34,835 bases of DNA, from positions 1 through 34,835 of the forward strand of contig NZ_MDUX01000035.1 of assembly GCF_014736495.1 (NCBI RefSeq). Reading direction: 5' to 3'. Source of the stretch: Candidatus Dactylopiibacterium carminicum. GTDB taxonomy: Bacteria; Pseudomonadota; Gammaproteobacteria; Burkholderiales; Rhodocyclaceae. Positions 23,663 to 31,353 of the stretch are shown in pieces. The notes beneath the pieces are model-generated. The model was not told the DNA's origin. It did not search any database and was given only the letters and a program-made list of their open reading frames with translations. Positions within the stretch are counted from its first letter, which is position 1; the number at the start of each line of letters is the position of its first letter. Both the position numbers and the translations under genes were made by a program.

Positions 23663-23926
23663 AGGTGACGATGGGGCGGTCAGGTGCCCGCCCCCGTTCG
23701 TGCTGCCGGGCTCGATCCGGCGGCAAGGCTTGAGCGGAGCTAGATGGGTCTGCAGCAGGCAGCATGAGGCCATTCGGCCCTGCAGGAAGGCTTATAACTG
23801 TTTAACAAGTTCTCTGGGCAAGATGGCAGGTAATGCGGCAGATGACCGCATGCCCCAGGGACCGACCATGAACGTGACGCAAGGACGTTGCGCGTGGGCG
23901 GTCCGGAAAACCCGCGGAGAGCCAAC

Positions 23927-24811
23927 ATGAATCAGTCTTTTTCCAGTCTGTCGCCAGACAGGCGGCGTCGCCTCTTGCTCGAAGGCCTTGGCGGCTTCGG
24001 GTTGCTGACCCTGCTGGAGGCTTGCGGAGGTGGCGGCGGCAACGCTTCGGCCAGCGCCGCCAGCGCATCTTCTTCAGCGTCTTCCTCGACCCGTGCTTCG
24101 AGTACTTCGAGCGTTTCATCCAGCTCGTCCAGCGCTTCGAGTACCTCGTCCAGCAGTGCCAACAGCTGCACGGTGACTCCGGAGGAGACGGCAGGGCCTT
24201 ATCCAGGAGACGGCACCAACAGCAACAGCAGCGGCTTGGTGAACGTGCTCACGCAGAGCGGCATCGTGCGCAGCGACATCACTTCGAGTTTCGGCAGCTA
24301 CAGCGGTACGGCTGCCGGCGTGCCGCTGGAGATCGTGCTGACGCTGACCGATGCCTCATGCCAGCCGCTGGAAGGCTATGCGGTGTATCTCTGGCATTGC
24401 ACGCGCGATGGCCTCTATTCCTTGTATTCCAGCGGAATCACTGCGCAGAACTATCTGCGCGGTGTGCAGGTCAGCGATGCCAATGGCCAGATCACCTTCA
24501 CCAGCATCTTTCCCGGGTGTTACAGCGGTCGCTGGCCGCACATCCATTTCGAGGTCTACAGTTCGCTGGCACAGGCGGTCAGCGGGAACAACGATATCAA
24601 GACGTCGCAGCTCGCCCTGCCTTCCGCGGTCTGCTCGACGGTGTACGCCACGGCCAGCGGTTACAGCAGCAGCCTCGGCAATTTCGGTTCGATCACGCTG
24701 GCGACCGACAATGTCTTCGGCGAAGACAGTGCAGCCCATCAGCTGGCTACCGTCACTGGCAGCGTCTCTGCAGGCTATACCGCCGCCTTGCAGGTTAGCG
24801 TGGCTGTCTGA
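23927..24811 (+). CDS. Exported intradiol ring-cleavage dioxygenase-like lipoprotein
   Basis: Resembles protocatechuate 3,4-dioxygenase/catechol dioxygenase beta-sandwich enzymes that use non-haem Fe(III), but carries an export signal. The 294-residue protein starts with RRRR (12-15), a hydrophobic stretch and the lipobox-like LEAC (C33), suggesting a Tat-type lipoprotein signal. A 45-residue Ser/Ala linker (about 39-80) follows. In the catalytic domain the iron ligands can be matched: Y164 in RDGLYSLY, Y199 in PGCYSGR, and H205 and H207 in PHIHFEV; PEETAGPYP precedes them. GGAG eight bases upstream fixes the ATG at 23927. Exported members of this family are poorly characterised; function on aromatics outside the cytoplasm is inferred. 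Confidence 0.85.
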   Translation: MNQSFSSLSPDRRRRLLLEGLGGFGLLTLLEACGGGGGNASASAASASSSASSSTRASSTSSVSSSSSSASSTSSSSANSCTVTPEETAGPYPGDGTNSNSSGLVNVLTQSGIVRSDITSSFGSYSGTAAGVPLEIVLTLTDASCQPLEGYAVYLWHCTRDGLYSLYSSGITAQNYLRGVQVSDANGQITFTSIFPGCYSGRWPHIHFEVYSSLAQAVSGNNDIKTSQLALPSAVCSTVYATASGYSSSLGNFGSITLATDNVFGEDSAAHQLATVTGSVSAGYTAALQVSVAV

Positions 24812-25097
24812 GAGGCCGTTCACGATCCCGGAAATGTAGTTCTGGCGCCCATTCATGCTTCGGTGCCTCGGCACGAACGGGATTCAGACACGGGCTCGGC
24901 TCATGGAAACCGTTCGTCTCCGGATCGGGTCCGGGGCAGGCTCTGAGCTTGTCGAAGGGCGAATAAATGACAAAAAAAGGTCATGAACAGGCGCTGAAGC
25001 TGCGGTGGCGCCGCAGCCCGGAGTTTGAAGCCCGTGCGGTCCTCGGCGGATTACGTGCAAACGGATGCCGCAGGGCTGGCTTGTCGCCTAATCTTCG
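24812..25097. other. Intergenic region with repeat remnants
   Basis: About 285 bases between converging genes. It contains a small hairpin (GTGCC/GGCAC near 24864-24876), a copy of the TGAGCTTGTCGAAGGG repeat core (24944-24960), and a solitary copy of the terminal motif of the MITE-like element (24967-24991). No convincing gene is seen; an open frame starting at 24967 is only low-complexity Arg-rich sequence. Confidence 0.5.
24967..24991. repeat. Solitary end of the MITE-like element
   Basis: ATGACAAAAAAAGG followed by TCATGAACAGG closely matches the right terminal repeat of the element at 34515-34704 (ATGACA ... TCATGAACAGG). The rest of the element is absent, so this is a relic or an independent short copy. 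Confidence 0.45.
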
Positions 25098-25517
25098 TCA
25101 GCCCTCCAGGCGCTCGAAGACGATTTCCTGCGCGCCTTCCCACAGGCATTTCATGCCCAGCGCGCGCAGGTTTTCCTTGCCCTCCACGACGGTGAGGAAA
25201 TGGTTGCCCGCAAGCTGGCCGAGTTTGCTGGAGAACGAGCAGGCGCCGTAGGCCATGATGATCTCGGTTTCGCTGTAGCCACCGGGATAGAACAGGATGT
25301 CGCCCACCGAAGGATGGCTGGTGTGGTTCTCGAAATCCACGCCCAGCTTGAAGTCGCCCATCGGGATCCAGCAACCCTCGCCGCTCCAGCGCACGTGGAT
25401 CAGTTTCTGGCGGTAGGGCAGCAGTTTCAGGAAGGCGGCCACTGTCTGCGGCGCTTCGGGGTGGGTTTCGGCGATGAAGCTGAAATCTCCGGCGGTGATG
25501 CGGATTCGGGTGCTCAT
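25098..25517 (-). CDS. DUF3830-family protein (cyclophilin-like fold)
   Basis: A 139-residue cytoplasmic protein of unknown function. The family look is clear: IRITAGDFSFIAETHPEAPQTVAAFLKLLP, VRWSGEGCWIP, HTSHPSVGDILFYPGG and SETEIIMAYGAC (given in parts), ending in GNHFLTVVEG. DUF3830 structures have a cyclophilin-like barrel without known isomerase activity. By general knowledge, these genes often occur in amidohydrolase and ABC-transporter clusters for small nitrogen compounds, which fits the genes upstream here. It follows the LOG-family gene after a REP hairpin and may be the last gene of the right-hand cluster. Confidence 0.8.
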   Translation of the reverse strand: MSTRIRITAGDFSFIAETHPEAPQTVAAFLKLLPYRQKLIHVRWSGEGCWIPMGDFKLGVDFENHTSHPSVGDILFYPGGYSETEIIMAYGACSFSSKLGQLAGNHFLTVVEGKENLRALGMKCLWEGAQEIVFERLEG

Positions 25518-25564
25518 GATGGTCGGGGTTCGGATGGGTGAAAAGGGATTGGGGGATTGCCTGG

Positions 25565-25589
25565 ATCCCGGCTTTCGCCGGGATGACGG
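25565..25589. repeat. REP-like hairpin between LOG and DUF3830 genes
   Basis: ATCCCGGC-TTTC-GCCGGGAT (25565-25584) is a perfect 8-bp stem with a 4-base loop, followed by GACGG. It shares the GCCGGGATGAC end with the palindrome at 8583-8643. A diverged single arm (CGTCATTCCGGC, from 26336) lies upstream of the LOG gene. Confidence 0.65.
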
Positions 25590-25630
25590 TCTGCGCGTAG
25601 CGGGCTCGTGTGCGCCAGGGGATCTATCGC

Positions 25631-26221
25631 TCAGGCGGCGGACTTAGTGGGGAACCATTTCTCCACCGTGGGGCGCTGCCAGCTTTCCATGCGCTCGATG
25701 AGGCGCTTCGGGTCGGCGTCGAGCAGGATCATGTCGGCGTGCTCGATGCGCATGAATTCCTCGCGCGCCATGTTCTCCAGCATCGCGCGCATCGGGTCGT
25801 AGAAACCGTTGATGTTGAGCACGGCGCTGGGCTTCACCAGATCGCCCAGCTGTGCCAGCGTGGCGACTTCGAAGAGTTCTTCCAGCGTGCCCATGCCGCC
25901 GGGCAGGGCGATGAAGCCATCGGCCAGCTCGGCCATGCGGGCCTTGCGGCTGCGCATGTCGGGCGTGATCTCGTGGCGGGTGAGCTGCGGGTGCAGGTGG
26001 CCGCGGTCGAACAGGCGCTGGCTGATCACGCCGTGCGCCTGGCCACCCGCCGCCAGCACGGCATCGGCTACCACGCCCATCAGGCCCTTGTGTGTGCCGC
26101 CATAGACCAGGGTGATGCCCAGGCCGGCCAGCGTGCTGCCCAGCGCGCGGGCGCCTTCGGCATAGACCGGCGAGGCGCCGAAATTGGAGCCGCAATAGAC
26201 GGCGATGCTGCGTAATTTCAT
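25631..26221 (-). CDS. LOG-family nucleoside 5'-monophosphate phosphoribohydrolase
   Basis: Splits adenine-type or pyrimidine nucleoside monophosphates into base and ribose 5-phosphate (LOG/PpnN-related TIGR00730 family). The 196-residue protein has IAVYCGSNFGASP at the start, the GGTHKGLMGVVADA loop, and the defining PGGMGTLEELFE motif, preceded by MRSRKARMAELADGFIALPGG (in parts). The ATG at 26221 has GGAAGG about nine bases upstream and is the family start; the 43-residue extension to 26350 is not credible. It lies 161 bases downstream of the permease gene, so it may be cotranscribed with the transporter cluster or have its own promoter. The link of base release with the amidohydrolase cluster is suggestive only. 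Confidence 0.88.
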   Translation of the reverse strand: MKLRSIAVYCGSNFGASPVYAEGARALGSTLAGLGITLVYGGTHKGLMGVVADAVLAAGGQAHGVISQRLFDRGHLHPQLTRHEITPDMRSRKARMAELADGFIALPGGMGTLEELFEVATLAQLGDLVKPSAVLNINGFYDPMRAMLENMAREEFMRIEHADMILLDADPKRLIERMESWQRPTVEKWFPTKSAA

Positions 26222-26382
26222 GTTGTGCCTTCCTTTCGATCGGGCAGGTTCGACAGTACCTGGCGTGAAGCGTTTTGCGCGTGGTCGTGTTCTGTGTGCG
26301 GTCGTATCGCTGGCAACCTGACGATTCAGGGCGACGTCATTCCGGCGCATGCCGGGCTGAGGTCACGTCCGGCGCTGTCGCC

Positions 26383-27174
26383 TCAGCCATTGGGCAGTTC
26401 GTTGCCGCGCTGGGCCCAGCCGGTGAAGCGGCGTTCGATCAGCGCGGAGGCCACGTAGAGTGCCACACCCATCGCGGCGAGGATGAACAGGCCGGCGAAC
26501 ACCAGGGGCACGTCGAAGTTGCCGCTGGCGATCATCATCATGTTGCCGATGCCCTTGTTGGCGGCGATGGTCTCGGCCAGCACGGTGCCGACGAAGGCCA
26601 GCGTGAGCGCGATCTTCAGCGAGGCGAAGAGGTAGGGCAGGGTGCGCGGCAGGCCGACGTTCCACAGAATATCCAGCTTGCGCGCACCGAGCACCTTGAG
26701 CACGTCCTGCAGTTCCGGCTCGGTGTGCGCGAGGCCGGTGGCGATGTTGACCACCACCGGGAACATGCAGATCACCATCGAGGTGAGCACGGCGGGCACC
26801 GTGCCGGCGCCGAACCAGACCACGAAGATCGGCACCACCGCCACTTTCGGGATCGAGGAGAAGCCGACCAGGATGGGATAGGCCACATCGTAGGCGACGC
26901 GGCTCATGCCGATCACCGCGCCGATCAGCACGCCGGCCAGCGTGCCGAGCGCGAAGCCCAGCAGCGTGGTGTAGAGCGTCTGCGTGGCGTGCGGCCACAT
27001 CAGCGGCAGCTTGGTGAACAGCACCGTGAAGATTTCGCTCGGTCGGGGCAGCACGATGCTGGAAACCTTGAAGGCCACGCAGGCCAGCTCCCACAGCAGG
27101 AACAGGGCGACGATGGCGGCGGCGGACATCAGGCGCTGGCGCAGCCGGGGCGAGAGGGATGTCAGAGCGTTCAT
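26383..27174 (-). CDS. ABC transporter permease, SsuC/TauC/ThiX type
   Basis: Inner-membrane subunit of an importer for small organic molecules (nitrate/taurine/thiamine-precursor branch). The 263-residue protein has about six hydrophobic helices and the ATPase-docking loop VLKVLGARKLDILWNVGLPRTLPYLF (in parts, about 168-193). The tail is ETIAANKGIGNMMM, a family mark. The ATG at 27174 shares its A with the TGA of the upstream ATPase gene (TGATG), implying coupling; a 96-residue extension to 27462 is a shadow. It is the only permease of the cluster and would act as a homodimer with either nearby NMT1-type binding protein. Confidence 0.92.
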   Translation of the reverse strand: MNALTSLSPRLRQRLMSAAAIVALFLLWELACVAFKVSSIVLPRPSEIFTVLFTKLPLMWPHATQTLYTTLLGFALGTLAGVLIGAVIGMSRVAYDVAYPILVGFSSIPKVAVVPIFVVWFGAGTVPAVLTSMVICMFPVVVNIATGLAHTEPELQDVLKVLGARKLDILWNVGLPRTLPYLFASLKIALTLAFVGTVLAETIAANKGIGNMMMIASGNFDVPLVFAGLFILAAMGVALYVASALIERRFTGWAQRGNELPNG

Positions 27175-27935
27175 CAGGCGGCCTCCTCTGTGGGCGTGGC
27201 CGGGGGCTCGCCCGGCGCGCGTGCTTCGGCGATGCGCAGGCGCAAGGCCTGCACGAGTTCGGAGAATTCCGGCGCGTAGCTCATGGCGACGTCGCGCGGG
27301 CGCGGGAAGCCGACCATGCGGTCTTCCAGGATGCGCCCCGGGCGGGCGCTCATCACGCAGATGCGGTTGGCGAGATAGGCTGCTTCGCGGGTGAATTGGT
27401 CCAGCGCACCGAAGGGTTCGTCGAGCAGCAGCAGTTGCGGTTCGTGGATCAGCGCGCGGCACAGCGAGGCACGCTGCAGCATGCCACCGGAGAGCTGCCA
27501 GGGGCGCTTGGCGCCGAAGCCCTTGAGGCCCACGGCAGCGAGCAAGGCCTCGGCGCGGTCGGCGTATTCGCTGTGCTTCATGCGGCGGTAAGCGCTGCGG
27601 AAGGGCTCGACGATCTTCAGCGGCATCATCACGTTGTCGCGGATGGTGAGCCAGGGCAGCATCGTGGGATTCTGGAAAGCCAGCCCGATGCGCGCACGGC
27701 GCGGATCGCCGACCTCGCGCCCATTCACCACCACGCCGCCGGAGCTGGGCGTGAGCAGGCCGCCGATCAGCTTGAGGATGGTGGATTTGCCGCAGCCGCT
27801 GGGGCCGACGAGGGCGACGAAATCACCGTCGTCGATGCTGAGCGTGGTGCGGGCCAGGGCCAACGTGGCCTCGGGGTTGTCGCTGCGGCCGTAACGCAGG
27901 GTGACATCCGAGAGTTCGATGAAGGGGCGGTTCAT
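27174..27935 (-). CDS. ABC transporter ATPase, SsuB/TauB type, lacking the H-loop segment
   Basis: ATP-binding subunit for the adjacent permease. The 253-residue protein has Walker A GPSGCGKST (44-52), Q-loop Q88, signature LSGGMLQR (148-155), Walker B LLLLDEP (168-174) and D-loop GALD (176-179). It then reads DQFTRE directly into AAYLANRICVMSARPGRI. In homologues roughly 28-30 residues lie between these, ending in the switch-histidine motif THDLREA. The junction (residues 184/185, near 27384) sits where both flanks would read RE, so a deletion between short direct repeats is likely. The frame is kept. Without the H-loop, ATP hydrolysis should be crippled. I chose the ATG at 27935; the longer frame to 28811 is antisense noise within the amidohydrolase gene. 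Confidence 0.88.
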   Translation of the reverse strand: MNRPFIELSDVTLRYGRSDNPEATLALARTTLSIDDGDFVALVGPSGCGKSTILKLIGGLLTPSSGGVVVNGREVGDPRRARIGLAFQNPTMLPWLTIRDNVMMPLKIVEPFRSAYRRMKHSEYADRAEALLAAVGLKGFGAKRPWQLSGGMLQRASLCRALIHEPQLLLLDEPFGALDQFTREAAYLANRICVMSARPGRILEDRMVGFPRPRDVAMSYAPEFSELVQALRLRIAEARAPGEPPATPTEEAA

Positions 27936-27976
27936 GGTGGCTTGTCTCCGGAGGCGTGGGGCTGGCGGGCTGCGCA

Positions 27977-29452
27977 TCAGCGCAGATGGGCGGGCGTGAC
28001 GGCGTCCACCTGTGGGCGGGCGTCCTGCGGGGCGCCGGTTGGTGCCTGCAGGATGTTGCGGGTGGCGCTGGGCACGTTGCGCGGCTGTGGCACGGGCATC
28101 TTCTGGATGCTCTTCACCGATCGGCCCCAGCCACGGGCCTCGGTCACCAGCTTGCCTTCGCGCATCACGAAGCGGCCGCGCACCAGCGTGTGCAGCGGGT
28201 AGCCCTGCACGAAGCGGCCATTCCAGGGGGAGAGCTTGCCGATGGTCTGCAACAGGCCGTGGGAGAGTACGCCCTGGCGGTTCATGTCGACGATGGCGAT
28301 GTCGGCATGCGCGCCGGGGGCGATCACGCCCTTGCTGCCATAGAGGCCCCAGGCCCTGACGGGTGCCACCGAGCTCCAGCGCACGTAGTCCATCAGCGTG
28401 GCGCGGCCCTTGTTCACTTCCGAGAGCATCAGCGCCATCTGCGTTTCCACGCCGGGGAAGCCGCAATCGCAGGTCCAGATGCTGTCGCGCAGCTTTTCGT
28501 CGATGGCGTGCGGGGCGTGGTCGGTGGCGATCATGTCCACGGTGCCGTCGCACAGCGCGTCCCACAGTGGCTGGTTGTGGCGTGCGTCGCGGATCGGCGG
28601 ATTGACGCGCAGCACGCCGCCCAGGCGGATCATGTCTTCGGTGTTGAGCAGCAGATATTGCGGGCAGGTCTCGACGGTGATGTCCACGCCGCGCCGCTTG
28701 GCCTCGCGGATCACCCACAGTGCATCGGCCGAACTCTGGTGCGCCACGTGGATGCGGGCGCCGGTCCATTCGGCAAAATGCACGATGCGGCTCACCGCCT
28801 CGATTTCGCACACTTCCGGGCGGGCAGCGAGGTGGGCTTGCGAATCGATGCGGCCGGCCTCTTCCATGCGTTTCTGGCGGCGCGCCATGATGGAGGAATT
28901 CTCGGCATGCACCGTGGTGCGGATGCCCAGCGGCGCGAGGATCTCGAAGGCTTCGAGCAGCGCGCCGTCGGTGGGTGCGGGCAGGTTGCCGAAGGTATTG
29001 CCGACGAAGGCCTTGAAGCTGGTGGCGCCGTGTTCGAGCAGATCTTCCAGCACGTCGATGGTGTCGTCGCCGAGCAGGGCATGAATGCCGAAATCGACGT
29101 AGGAGGATTCGGCTGCGCGCAGTTTCATCTGCAGCGCTTCCACCGAGCCGGTGGGCGGCTTGGTGTTGGGCATGTCGAACACCGTGGTGACGCCGCCGCA
29201 GGCCGCAGCGGCGGAGCCGGTGGCCCAGGTTTCCTTGTGCGGATAGCCGGGGTCGCGGAAGTGCACGTGGCTGTCGATGGCGCCGGGCAGCAGGTAGAGG
29301 CTGTCGGCGCGGAATTCCTCGCGGCCGGCGGGCATCAGATCGTCGTGGCCGACGGCGACGATGCGGCCGTCGTCGATGGCCACCGAGGCCGGGATGATGG
29401 CCTCCGGCGATACGACCTGGCCGCCGCGGATGACGAGATCAACTGTGGGCAT
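27977..29452 (-). CDS. Cyclic amidohydrolase, allantoinase (AllB)/dihydropyrimidinase type
   Basis: Metal-dependent hydrolase that opens cyclic amide rings (allantoin, hydantoins, dihydropyrimidines or dihydroorotate). The 491-residue TIM-barrel protein has every binuclear-centre ligand: H62 and H64 in DSHVHFRDPG, the carbamylated-lysine candidate K147 in TSFKAFVG, H182 in TVHAEN, H238 in HVAHQSS and D311 in ATDHAPH. MPNTKPP and a late GYPLHTLVRGRFV are typical of allantoinase/dihydroorotase. The tail of about 40 residues is Pro-rich and unusual. GGAG about ten bases upstream supports the ATG at 29452 rather than 29494. It lies between an SDR and the ABC ATPase in one operon. Exact substrate unknown; symbol withheld for that reason. 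Confidence 0.88.
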   Translation of the reverse strand: MPTVDLVIRGGQVVSPEAIIPASVAIDDGRIVAVGHDDLMPAGREEFRADSLYLLPGAIDSHVHFRDPGYPHKETWATGSAAAACGGVTTVFDMPNTKPPTGSVEALQMKLRAAESSYVDFGIHALLGDDTIDVLEDLLEHGATSFKAFVGNTFGNLPAPTDGALLEAFEILAPLGIRTTVHAENSSIMARRQKRMEEAGRIDSQAHLAARPEVCEIEAVSRIVHFAEWTGARIHVAHQSSADALWVIREAKRRGVDITVETCPQYLLLNTEDMIRLGGVLRVNPPIRDARHNQPLWDALCDGTVDMIATDHAPHAIDEKLRDSIWTCDCGFPGVETQMALMLSEVNKGRATLMDYVRWSSVAPVRAWGLYGSKGVIAPGAHADIAIVDMNRQGVLSHGLLQTIGKLSPWNGRFVQGYPLHTLVRGRFVMREGKLVTEARGWGRSVKSIQKMPVPQPRNVPSATRNILQAPTGAPQDARPQVDAVTPAHLR

Positions 29453-29512
29453 GGGGAGAGTCTCCTGCTGTCTGGGGTTTCCGTTCGTGTTCATTCCGGT
29501 GTGTCCGGGGGA

Positions 29513-30304
29513 TCAGAGCATCGCCCAGCCGCCATCCACCGGCAGGTCCACGCCGGTGATCTGGCGTGAGACGTCGCTGGCGAGGAAGAGGCAGGCATTG
29601 GCGACGTCCTGATCGGTGGAGACGCGGCGCAGTGCGTAATCCTCGGCGTGGCGGCGCATTGCTTCTTCCAGGCTGACGCCCAGCTTCTTGGCCATGTTGG
29701 CGCACACCTTCTCGCGGAAACGCGGGCCATCGACCATGCCGGGCGCCACGCAGTTGACGTTGATGCCATGCGGGCCGGCTTCCAGCGCGAAGCTCTTGGT
29801 GATGCCGCGCAGCCCCCATTTGCTGGCCGAGTAGGCCATGCGACCGGCACGGCCACGCATGCCGAAGGTGCAGCCGACATTCACCACCTTGCCGTCGCCA
29901 CGCGCGATCATGCCGGGCAGCACGGCCTGCATGGTGTTGAAGCAGCCGGTCATGTTGAGCTGCACGATCTGCTCGAACTCTTCCTGCGTGGTTTCCCAGC
30001 CGGTCTTGCCGATGGGGCCGGAGCCCCCGGCCACGTTGACCAGTACGTCGATGCGGCCGAAGCGGGCCAGCGCCTGTTGCGTGGTGGCGGCCACCTGCGT
30101 GCCCTGGGTGATGTCACAGCCCAGCACCAGGGCCTCGACGCCGAGGCTGCGGGCTTCAGCCGCTACCGGCTCGATGGCGGCGAGATCGCGCCCCACCAGC
30201 ACCAGCCTGGCTCCCTCGCGGGCGAATGCGAGGCTGATCGCACGGCCCATGCCCTTGGCCGGGCCGGTGATCAGTACAACCTTGTCCTTCAATTCCAGAT
30301 TCAT
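29513..30304 (-). CDS. SDR oxidoreductase with Cys in place of the catalytic Ser
   Basis: NAD(P)-dependent SDR, 263 residues, in the amidohydrolase operon. Cofactor loop TGPAKGMG (13-20), NVAGG (90-94), N117, Y158 and K162 (YSASK) are in place, and the end ITGVDLPVDGGWAML is classical. The residue 13 before the tyrosine, normally serine, is C145 (VNVGCTFGMRG), with T146 next to it. Cys or Thr could partly replace Ser, or the enzyme may act on an unusual substrate. It starts 17 bases after the stop of the binding-protein gene, and the amidohydrolase start is 60 bases downstream. The reaction may oxidise or reduce a carbonyl/alcohol on the imported compound or its product. Confidence 0.9.
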   Translation of the reverse strand: MNLELKDKVVLITGPAKGMGRAISLAFAREGARLVLVGRDLAAIEPVAAEARSLGVEALVLGCDITQGTQVAATTQQALARFGRIDVLVNVAGGSGPIGKTGWETTQEEFEQIVQLNMTGCFNTMQAVLPGMIARGDGKVVNVGCTFGMRGRAGRMAYSASKWGLRGITKSFALEAGPHGINVNCVAPGMVDGPRFREKVCANMAKKLGVSLEEAMRRHAEDYALRRVSTDQDVANACLFLASDVSRQITGVDLPVDGGWAML

Positions 30305-30321
30305 CGTGCTCTCCGTCGTGT

Positions 30322-31353
30322 TCAGAAGTTCGCCGGGCGTTCGCTGCGCGGCGGCAGGAAACGGCGGTCGAAAACTTCTTCCAGGGTGGGGGTACGGTTC
30401 AGGCCGCCGGCGCTGACGACCAGATCGATGTTGCGTTTGAGGCGGGCGTCATCCACGTCGCCGAAGCCGTTCTTGTTGATCTCGGGATGGTTCATCTGGC
30501 GCGAATAGGTGGCGACCAGCTTTTCCTTCTCCACGTCGCGCTTGAGCAGCGGCTCGCGCTTCATCACGTGCTCCATGCCGGCATCCGGGTCGGCAATCAC
30601 TTCCTTGATGGCGCGGTTGAGCGCGCGCACGAAGCCGGCCACGGCCTTCGGGTTCTCCTGGATCAGCTTCTTCGAGAAGAAGAGGGCGTTGGAGTAGGAG
30701 TCGATGCCGTAGTCGGCGTAATCGATGAAGCGCAGTTCCTTGTCCGGATCGATGCCCATGGCCTTGGCGGCGAAGGTGACGGTGAGCGTGTAGCCGAAGG
30801 CGGCGTCGACCTGCCCGCGCATCAGCATCTGCTCGCGCAGGTTGGCGGCCATGTTGGTGATCTTTACTTTGGCGGGATCGACGCCGGCGGCCTTGGCCAC
30901 GACGGGGAAGAGCTTCAGCGCGCCATCGGTGGTGGGGCCGCCCACGGTGCGGCCTTCCAGATCCTTCAGCGTCTTGATCGGGCTGTCCTTCTTCACCGCG
31001 ACGACGAAGGGCGTGACGTTGTAAAGCATGTAGGTGGCCACCGGCGCGTTGTCCGGATGCTTGGCCGCCAGATCGATCAGGGCGGACATGTCGCCGAAGC
31101 CGACGTCATAGGCGCCGCTGGCGACCTTGGGAATCGAGGCTGCCGAGCCTTCGCCCTGATCGATGCTCACGTCCAGCCCCTCGGCCTTGAAGTAGCCCTT
31201 GTCCTGGGCGAGGAAGAACCAGGCCTGCGGGCCTTCGTACTTCCAGTTGAGCACCATCTTCAGCTTGGTCTGCGCACTGGCGGCGCCAGGTAGCAGGGCT
31301 ACGGAAGCGGCGAGTGCGAGCAGCAGCGCCGAACAGTGACGGGCAATCTTCAT
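30322..31353 (-). CDS. NMT1/ThiY-type periplasmic binding protein (first copy)
   Basis: Substrate-binding subunit for the SsuC-type permease downstream. The 343-residue protein has a Sec signal ending PGAASA-QTK (about residue 27). The NMT1-like mature domain includes LNWKYEGPQAWFFLAQDKGYF (in parts), EGLDVSIDQGEGSAAS, and GAYDVGFGDMSALIDL. Related proteins bind thiamine-pyrimidine precursors, riboflavin, nitrate, taurine or other small anions and heterocycles. The ATG at 31353 overlaps the stop of the cysteine hydrolase (ATGA). An in-frame extension to 32118 only reads the hydrolase gene out of frame. It is clearly paralogous to the plus-strand protein at 33479. Confidence 0.91.
   Translation of the reverse strand: MKIARHCSALLLALAASVALLPGAASAQTKLKMVLNWKYEGPQAWFFLAQDKGYFKAEGLDVSIDQGEGSAASIPKVASGAYDVGFGDMSALIDLAAKHPDNAPVATYMLYNVTPFVVAVKKDSPIKTLKDLEGRTVGGPTTDGALKLFPVVAKAAGVDPAKVKITNMAANLREQMLMRGQVDAAFGYTLTVTFAAKAMGIDPDKELRFIDYADYGIDSYSNALFFSKKLIQENPKAVAGFVRALNRAIKEVIADPDAGMEHVMKREPLLKRDVEKEKLVATYSRQMNHPEINKNGFGDVDDARLKRNIDLVVSAGGLNRTPTLEEVFDRRFLPPRSERPANF

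Noticed and set aside
24041..24175. Dense Ser-codon repeats that could look like a tandem DNA repeat or CRISPR-like array
   Set aside because: The repetition is at the codon level of a Ser/Ala linker within the dioxygenase gene; there are no conserved repeats with unique spacers.
24967..25251. Short open frame beginning in the repeat remnant
   Set aside because: Its start codon belongs to the repeat motif, the product is Arg-rich with no similarity, and it overlaps the DUF3830 gene.
27936..28811. N-terminal extension of the ABC ATPase to 545 residues
   Set aside because: It overlaps the amidohydrolase gene out of frame and is Arg/Pro-rich; the ATPase domain starts at the ATG at 27935.
27956..29569. 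537-codon open frame antisense to the amidohydrolase gene
   Set aside because: The minus-strand frame has all amidohydrolase metal ligands; the plus-strand product is His/Gly/Ala-rich without recognisable motifs.
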